Assembly: GCA_031271525.1 (NCBI GenBank) | Contig: JAISVO010000088.1 | Span: 1-10,443, forward strand | Reading direction: 5' to 3' | DNA from: Oscillospiraceae bacterium | GTDB lineage: Bacteria > Bacillota > Clostridia > Oscillospirales > UBA929 | Length of the DNA stretch: 10,443 nucleotides | Shown here: positions 6,679-10,443 of the stretch, piece by piece | How positions within the stretch are numbered: position 1 is the stretch's first letter | Layout of the letters: each line of letters starts with the position of its first letter | Notes under the pieces: model-generated | Databases searched by the model: none | Told to the model about the DNA's origin: nothing | Seen by the model: the letters and a program-made list of their open reading frames with translations, nothing else | Position numbers and translations under genes: made by a program

Positions 6679-7270
6679 CCTTATTCTCCATCACATTCCG
6701 GATCTCGTCGGGCAGGACATCAAAGCGGTTCTTCTTCACCTCCATAGGTTTGTGGAAGGTGAAGGTGATTTTCGCAAAGGGGAGGGGGATGGTATACTGA
6801 TCCCAGCGTTTTTTGAGGACGATCTTCCCTTTGATCTCAACGGAAACCGGGAGGATCCGCTTCTTTGCCAGCAGTGCGGTGACCAAAAAAAATCTCTGCG
6901 GGACATGGTAGGGACCCAGCGGCCCATCCATGCTGTAGCAGATGTGGTTTGCCAACGCGCCGGACAGCATCCGGCGGAGGTCGGGAAGAGTCGCCTCCGG
7001 ATCGGACTCATCCGGCATATGGAAGGGGACGTAACCGAAGAGCTTCCCCACTGCGGCTATCAGATTCCCCCGCTTGTGCTTCGTCGTGATGATAATATCG
7101 CCTCGCTTTTGCAGCTCGGGATAATAGCAAAAGCTCATACCGTGCCAGAACCCGACGGCAAAGGTCTCTCCGGAAGATAAAAGGTCATGGCAACCCAAGC
7201 GCGTCACCCGCCCGGTCGCGTGTACCAGACGTATGTAGAACGCGGTCAGCGCCGCCAAAAGTTTACCCAC
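6656..7270 (-). CDS. DUF374-type lysophospholipid acyltransferase family protein
   Basis: The 204-residue protein matches the DUF374 branch of lysophospholipid acyltransferases: a short N-terminal hydrophobic helix (3-16), FWHG at 41-44 with the candidate catalytic His43, ITTKHKRG at 61-68, MDGPLGP at 114-120, and near the end KKRWDQYTIPLPFAKITFTF, the family's usual W-D-x-Y/F-x-I-P-x-P-F block. Relatives transfer acyl groups to glycolipids or phospholipids at the inner face of the membrane. GTG 7270 is chosen because it overlaps the stop of the glycosyltransferase gene by 8 nt and starts just before the conserved domain. An in-frame ATG at 7357 would add 29 Arg/Ser-rich residues that only mirror the upstream gene. 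As the last gene of the operon it probably acylates the product of the GT4 enzyme. Confidence 0.8.
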   Translation of the reverse strand: MGKLLAALTAFYIRLVHATGRVTRLGCHDLLSSGETFAVGFWHGMSFCYYPELQKRGDIIITTKHKRGNLIAAVGKLFGYVPFHMPDESDPEATLPDLRRMLSGALANHICYSMDGPLGPYHVPQRFFLVTALLAKKRILPVSVEIKGKIVLKKRWDQYTIPLPFAKITFTFHKPMEVKKNRFDVLPDEIRNVMENKETPALGQ

Positions 7271-8435
7271 TTCGTTTCCCGATGACAGAGCGGTAGGTAC
7301 GCTCCGCCTGCTCCGCCATCGCCTCAACCGAATACTGCTTCGCGTGTTCATAGGCATTGTCGCTCAGTCTGCGCATCTCGCCGGGATCGTTCAATAAAGA
7401 CGCCACCCGTGCCGCCCACTCCTCGATATCCTCATGGGTGCGATAGCCGTTAAACCCATCGATGATTACGTCATCCGCGCCGCTGCAATAGACCGAAACC
7501 GCACCGCATCGCGCCGCCATCGCCTCGTAAAGGACGGTGCCCTGTACCTCGGAAGTGGAGGCGAAGACAAAGAAGTCGCTCGCCTCTAGGTAGCGCCCGA
7601 CCTCAGGCTGGGGAACCTCCCCGATCATCGTGACGACGCCGCTCAACCCAAGGGCGATAATCGCGTCGTCCAGCGAGGCGCGGTCGGGGCCGCCGCCGAC
7701 AATCAGGCAACGGAAGCGGGCGGGCGTCAGCTCGGTTACCCGTTTGATCGCTTTCAGCATAAAATGAAAGTTTTTTTCGGGCGCGAGCCGTGCCACCGAA
7801 CAGAGCAGAACCCCCTGCTCGGGCTTATACCGCTCCCGGAAGACGTCGCCCGCCCCTCTTGGGACCATATCCACCCCCGTCGCCATTACGCTGATCGGCT
7901 TCGTGACCCCCATCGAGGTGAGGTAGGTTTTGGACGTCCCCACCGGCGAGAAGACGGCGTCGCAGCTCTGCGAAAACTTCCTGATAATTCCATGCGCGAT
8001 GTACTTCTTGAACAAGCCTTTAAGCAGTGGAAGATAATGGCTATATTGGTCGTACATTGTGTGCTGGGTATAGACCGAAGGCAAGCCGTATTTCCGGGCA
8101 AGCTTATGTCCCTTCTTCCCCATCCAGAAGGGATGGTGAGAATGGACAACGTCAAAGCCGCGTCGGAGGAACTCCTTCCGTATACTGCTTGAAAAGATAT
8201 TGATGAGCGGGAAGTTATAGACTTTTGTTTTATGGTAGCGCAGCAGCTTACAGCGCACAATATCAGGATCGGTGTCCGGTTCCGTCTGTTCCGGATATTT
8301 CGGGCAAAAGACGGTCACCGAGTGACCCTTCGCCCGCAGCCCTTTGGACAGTTTCTCAATTGAGTTGGGCACCCCGCCCACAAAAGGATAGTAGTTGTCG
8401 GTGAACATAGCGATACGCAAAGGCTTATCGTCCAT
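7263..8435 (-). CDS. Glycosyltransferase family 4, lipid glycosyltransferase-like (390 aa)
   Basis: This is a GT-B fold retaining glycosyltransferase. The N-terminal acceptor half starts with IAMFTDNYYPFVGGVPNSIE (8-27), a glycine-rich loop typical of GT4. The donor half shows SVARLAPEKN (213-222), IVGGGP (245-250) and the EX7E pair E296/E304 in FASTSEVQGTVLYEAMA. The FTDNYYP and FASTSExQG forms are close to those of bacterial diacylglycerol glucosyltransferases and PimB-type mannosyltransferases, so a polar-lipid acceptor is likely. The sugar cannot be told. No signal peptide; a membrane-associated cytoplasmic enzyme is expected. ATG 8435 is preferred over ATG 8441 because AAGGAGG abuts the latter but is 6 nt from the former. 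It overlaps the upstream gene by 11 nt. Confidence 0.9.
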   Translation of the reverse strand: MDDKPLRIAMFTDNYYPFVGGVPNSIEKLSKGLRAKGHSVTVFCPKYPEQTEPDTDPDIVRCKLLRYHKTKVYNFPLINIFSSSIRKEFLRRGFDVVHSHHPFWMGKKGHKLARKYGLPSVYTQHTMYDQYSHYLPLLKGLFKKYIAHGIIRKFSQSCDAVFSPVGTSKTYLTSMGVTKPISVMATGVDMVPRGAGDVFRERYKPEQGVLLCSVARLAPEKNFHFMLKAIKRVTELTPARFRCLIVGGGPDRASLDDAIIALGLSGVVTMIGEVPQPEVGRYLEASDFFVFASTSEVQGTVLYEAMAARCGAVSVYCSGADDVIIDGFNGYRTHEDIEEWAARVASLLNDPGEMRRLSDNAYEHAKQYSVEAMAEQAERTYRSVIGKRSG

Positions 8436-9504
8436 ATGCATCCTCCTTTTTCTTATGTGCCATGGCGAACAATTCCCAATAGAAGGAAACCATCCCGATC
8501 AGTGTGCCGGCGTATACGGTGAAGAACCGCCATAGCAGAGTCAGTGAGGTGATGCTTTCGGCGCCGATCTTCCCGGCGACCATCAGGGCGAATCCGAATT
8601 CCGCGATCATCGTCGCGCCGGGGGTCAGGGCAAAATACATGATAAAGTTGATTAAGATCTGCATCTGATAGATAAAACCCGGCGGAATGTCCGCGCCCAT
8701 CGCCCAGACCAGCAGGACGGTGAACGAGAACATCGTGAACAGGAACAGCCCGGTGCAGAGGACCGACAGCGCCAAGAACTTCTTACTGCCGCCGAGGAAC
8801 AGACGGATCCCGGCGTTAAAATGACGGACCTCCCGGCTAACCGCGAGGAACCCCTTCCGCGCTGTCGGGGGGGTGATCATCTTCCGCCGCCGAAGGGCGC
8901 GGAGCAAACGGAGCGCCAGACGCCGAACCCAGCGTTCATTGGCGACTACCCGGAAGAGGGCTGCGACGATGACGATGTAGATGACTGCGGTGAGGATCAA
9001 AAGCCACAGGAACCCGCCTTTCAGCAGGATTGTCACCAACGCCGGGTTAACCGTAAGGACAATCGGGAGGGCGAACATGAAGAATACCACCGACAGCAAG
9101 GTCCGGATCGAGGTTGCGGCGGTCGCCCGCCCCAGCGGCACCTTTGCTTTTGTCAAGAAGTAGATCTGCGCAAAGCCACCGCCGGTGGCGAAGGGGGTGA
9201 TGGTTGAGACAAAGACATTGATAAAGGACAGTTTGACGATATACGGAAAGGGCAGTTTATGCCCCAAGGTACGCAGAACAAAATAAAACCGCAGAGAGTC
9301 GAAGCAAAAATAAACCAGCAGCAGAGAAAACAGTCCGGTTAGGGATGCCGGGGTAAAGAAGGACAGGTTGAGCGATTGCCCCTGCCCATAGACATTGTTA
9401 ATGAACAGGATAGTCAGCGCCGCAACCCCAACCAATACAACAGTCAAGAGCAGATATGTCCAGCCTTTTTTCCGAAGGGAACCCGATTCAGTTTTCCCGT
9501 TCAT
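8425..9504 (-). CDS. UPF0104/YbhN-family membrane protein (LPG synthase TM-like, flippase-type domain)
   Basis: The 359-residue protein has about eight hydrophobic segments and the two hallmark loops of UPF0104: ITPFATGGGFAQIYFL after the third segment and ALTPGATMIAEFGFAL near residue 300. This family shares the transmembrane fold of the flippase half of MprF and includes proteins next to polysaccharide and glycolipid synthesis genes. It lacks the C-terminal synthetase domain of MprF, so it is the membrane part alone. Loss of many YbhN relatives' roles to direct test means lipid flipping is inference. ATG 9504 is preferred because GGGGTG lies 4 nt upstream. ATG 9516 is also in frame and would leave only about 15 nt of leader. 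First gene of a three-gene overlapping operon. Confidence 0.85.
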   Translation of the reverse strand: MNGKTESGSLRKKGWTYLLLTVVLVGVAALTILFINNVYGQGQSLNLSFFTPASLTGLFSLLLVYFCFDSLRFYFVLRTLGHKLPFPYIVKLSFINVFVSTITPFATGGGFAQIYFLTKAKVPLGRATAATSIRTLLSVVFFMFALPIVLTVNPALVTILLKGGFLWLLILTAVIYIVIVAALFRVVANERWVRRLALRLLRALRRRKMITPPTARKGFLAVSREVRHFNAGIRLFLGGSKKFLALSVLCTGLFLFTMFSFTVLLVWAMGADIPPGFIYQMQILINFIMYFALTPGATMIAEFGFALMVAGKIGAESITSLTLLWRFFTVYAGTLIGMVSFYWELFAMAHKKKEDAYGR

Positions 9505-9537
9505 TTGCCACCCCATTCCCGATGGAAGTCGCTTAGT

Positions 9538-9566
9538 AGAATATCACAAACAAGCCTCGTTGTCAA
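9538..9566 (-). promoter_or_regulatory. Promoter of the glycolipid-type operon
   Basis: On the minus strand a perfect TTGACA (9566-9561) is 17 bp from TATTCT (9543-9538). Transcription should start near 9531, shortly before the first gene. The three genes overlap one another, so this is probably the main promoter for all of them. Confidence 0.75.
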
Positions 9567-9606
9567 CAATCACCGTTTATTGGGAGTGGACTAAAGGCGT
9601 GTCTAA

Positions 9607-9879
9607 TGAAAATCGACGCCGCCAAAAGTCGGAGAGCGGTGAGGATCGACCCGACGCATGCCACGGCTTATACGGCGACCGTAAGGTGAAATAGCGAAAC
9701 TGACCGAGGAGTGCGCCGAGGTACGGGAATTGCTGCGGAGCCGCATTATAAAGTACCACATTTACCGCAGTTCCACAAGAGAAGCACCTTCTAAGTACGA
9801 GGTGCTTGTTGCTCGGCATGACTGCGCTGACGGCGAGGTAACGGTGAGGATTCGGGACGGGCGAAGCGTGGGGGTGTAG
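9607..9879 (+). pseudogene. Possible decayed coding remnant in the intergenic region
   Basis: After an ATG at 9607 the frame reads 27 residues (MKIDAAKSRRAVRIDPTHAT...) to a TGA at 9688. A different frame is then open from 9685 to a TAG at 9877-9879, giving 64 residues with protein-like composition (for example KLTEECAEVRELLRSRIIKY and SKYEVLVARH). The local GC content resembles the coding regions rather than the AT-rich promoters on either side. This would fit a frameshifted remnant, but I recognise no family, and the second part has no start codon with a ribosome binding site. It could also be non-coding or a structured RNA. Confidence 0.25.
9782..9807. repeat. 8-bp inverted repeat AAGCACCT/AGGTGCTT
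   Basis: AAGCACCT (9782-9789) and AGGTGCTT (9800-9807) are perfectly complementary around a 10-nt loop. No T-run follows on either side, so it is not an intrinsic terminator. It lies inside the possible coding remnant. Confidence 0.4.
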
Positions 9880-9971
9880 GAACATTTCGGTGCGTAATAA
9901 AGTCCAATCATGGTTATAGCTTTTTGTAGTATAATATATCGAAAAAGGAAACAAATTGCAACACTTTCTTG

Positions 9972-10000
9972 TTGACAGCCTAACACAGCAGCAGTATAAT
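9972..10000 (+). promoter_or_regulatory. Perfect-consensus sigma-A promoter for the gene at 10068
   Basis: TTGACA (9972-9977), exactly 17 bp, then TATAAT (9995-10000): both hexamers and the spacing are consensus. Transcription should start near 10007 and give a leader of about 60 nt with GGAGG at 10054-10058. An additional TATAAT at 9930-9935 has no matching -35 box. Confidence 0.85.
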
Positions 10001-10067
10001 GTTAGAGAATTTGGCGATTTCGCCCGAAACACTTACTATATCACTATTCATTTGGAGGCATCACTCT

Positions 10068-10443
10068 ATGAAAAAATTGTCTCGTGTTCTGTCTTTGGCG
10101 TTGTTGCTTACGTTGCTACTGTCCATAACACCGAGATTGACTGTCTCTGCCGTAGTTTCCAACACGGACTTACCGGCTTCACCTGAAGCCGAATCGTTTG
10201 TCTCGGGCGAAGTGCTTGTTGCAGCCGAATCGGAAGACGAGGCGCTACGTATCGCAAACGCCTATAGCTTGACGTTGAAAAGTTACGCCTACGGCATCGC
10301 GGTGCTCGCGGCGCCCGATCCGGAAGCGGCGGTGAAACAATCGGCGCAGCTTGCACCGCCGTACGGCGGGATGGCGCTTCCGAAGCTTGGGCTGAACATG
10401 CTCTACAGGACCGCTGATGTGACGGAAACCGAGCCGCCGGAGG
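10068..10443 (+). CDS. Secreted protein, probable subtilase (S8) prepropeptide, N-terminal 125 residues (partial)
   Basis: ATG 10068 has GGAGG 9 nt upstream and starts a Sec signal peptide (MKKLSRVLSLALLLTLLLSI..., likely cleaved after TVSA at about residue 28). Residues about 43-105 read like a subtilisin-type propeptide: SGEVLVAAESEDEALRIANA, then LTLKSYAYGIAVLAAPDPEA and LPKLGLNMLYRT. Such pro-domains begin with a strand GEVLV and fold beside the protease domain that would follow outside the window. The catalytic domain is not in view, so the S8 assignment is inference; another secreted protein is possible. The frame is open to the right edge. A perfect-consensus promoter suggests strong expression. 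Confidence 0.75.
   Translation, partial: MKKLSRVLSLALLLTLLLSITPRLTVSAVVSNTDLPASPEAESFVSGEVLVAAESEDEALRIANAYSLTLKSYAYGIAVLAAPDPEAAVKQSAQLAPPYGGMALPKLGLNMLYRTADVTETEPPE

Noticed and set aside
9577..10032. 151-codon open frame on the minus strand
   Set aside because: It crosses the perfect promoter of the gene at 10068 and AT-rich intergenic DNA. Its start has no ribosome binding site and the product has no recognisable composition or motif.
1..10443. tRNA, rRNA, CRISPR array, insertion sequence or integrase
   Set aside because: I looked for regularly spaced repeats, terminal inverted repeats with a transposase frame, and cloverleaf-like stretches and found none. The gene content gives no sign of a mobile element or defence system.

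Overview
The window looks like a chromosomal segment of a moderately GC-rich Gram-positive bacterium, most likely a member of the Clostridia. This is an inference from strong AGGAGG-type ribosome binding sites on nearly every gene, sigma-A type promoters, three short lipoprotein signal peptides with Pro/Thr/Ser-rich tethers, and a Calx-beta secreted protein near a probable exoprotease. I recognise no rRNA, tRNA, CRISPR array, insertion sequence or phage gene.

Layout. (1) 1-1497, minus strand: the first 499 residues of a large secreted protein with two Calx-beta-like domains, running off the left edge. Its leader (about 1498-1640) holds two inverted repeats, the second ending in a T-run right beside the ribosome binding site. 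(2) 1730-3726, minus: a two-gene operon of a cytoplasmic glycerophosphodiester phosphodiesterase followed, with a 4-nt ATGA overlap, by a 12-helix MFS transporter resembling the SLC45/GPH group. (3) 3890-6634: three lipoprotein genes in +, -, + orientation. The first two overlap tail to tail by 18 bp. The second has two tandem copies of a DUF3298/RsiV-PdaC-like domain. The third is a very small, basic, proline-rich lipoprotein. The first two share a 12-bp promoter element at nearly the same distance from their start codons. (4) 6656-9504, minus: a three-gene overlapping operon of a UPF0104/YbhN-type membrane protein, a GT4 glycosyltransferase and a DUF374 lysophospholipid acyltransferase, with its own promoter and a bidirectional terminator. 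(5) 9517-10067: a 551-bp intergenic stretch with a possible decayed coding remnant and a perfect-consensus promoter. (6) 10068-10443, plus: the start of a secreted protein whose N-terminus resembles a subtilase signal peptide and propeptide, running off the right edge.

How the genes fit together. Nearly all products concern the envelope: secreted multidomain protein, secreted protease candidate, lipoproteins, polar-lipid turnover (GDPD with transporter) and polar-lipid building (flippase-like protein, lipid glycosyltransferase, acyltransferase). I see no clear novel defence or mobile system. The more interesting points are the structured leader of the Calx-beta gene, the shared promoter element of two lipoproteins, and the compact glycolipid-type operon.
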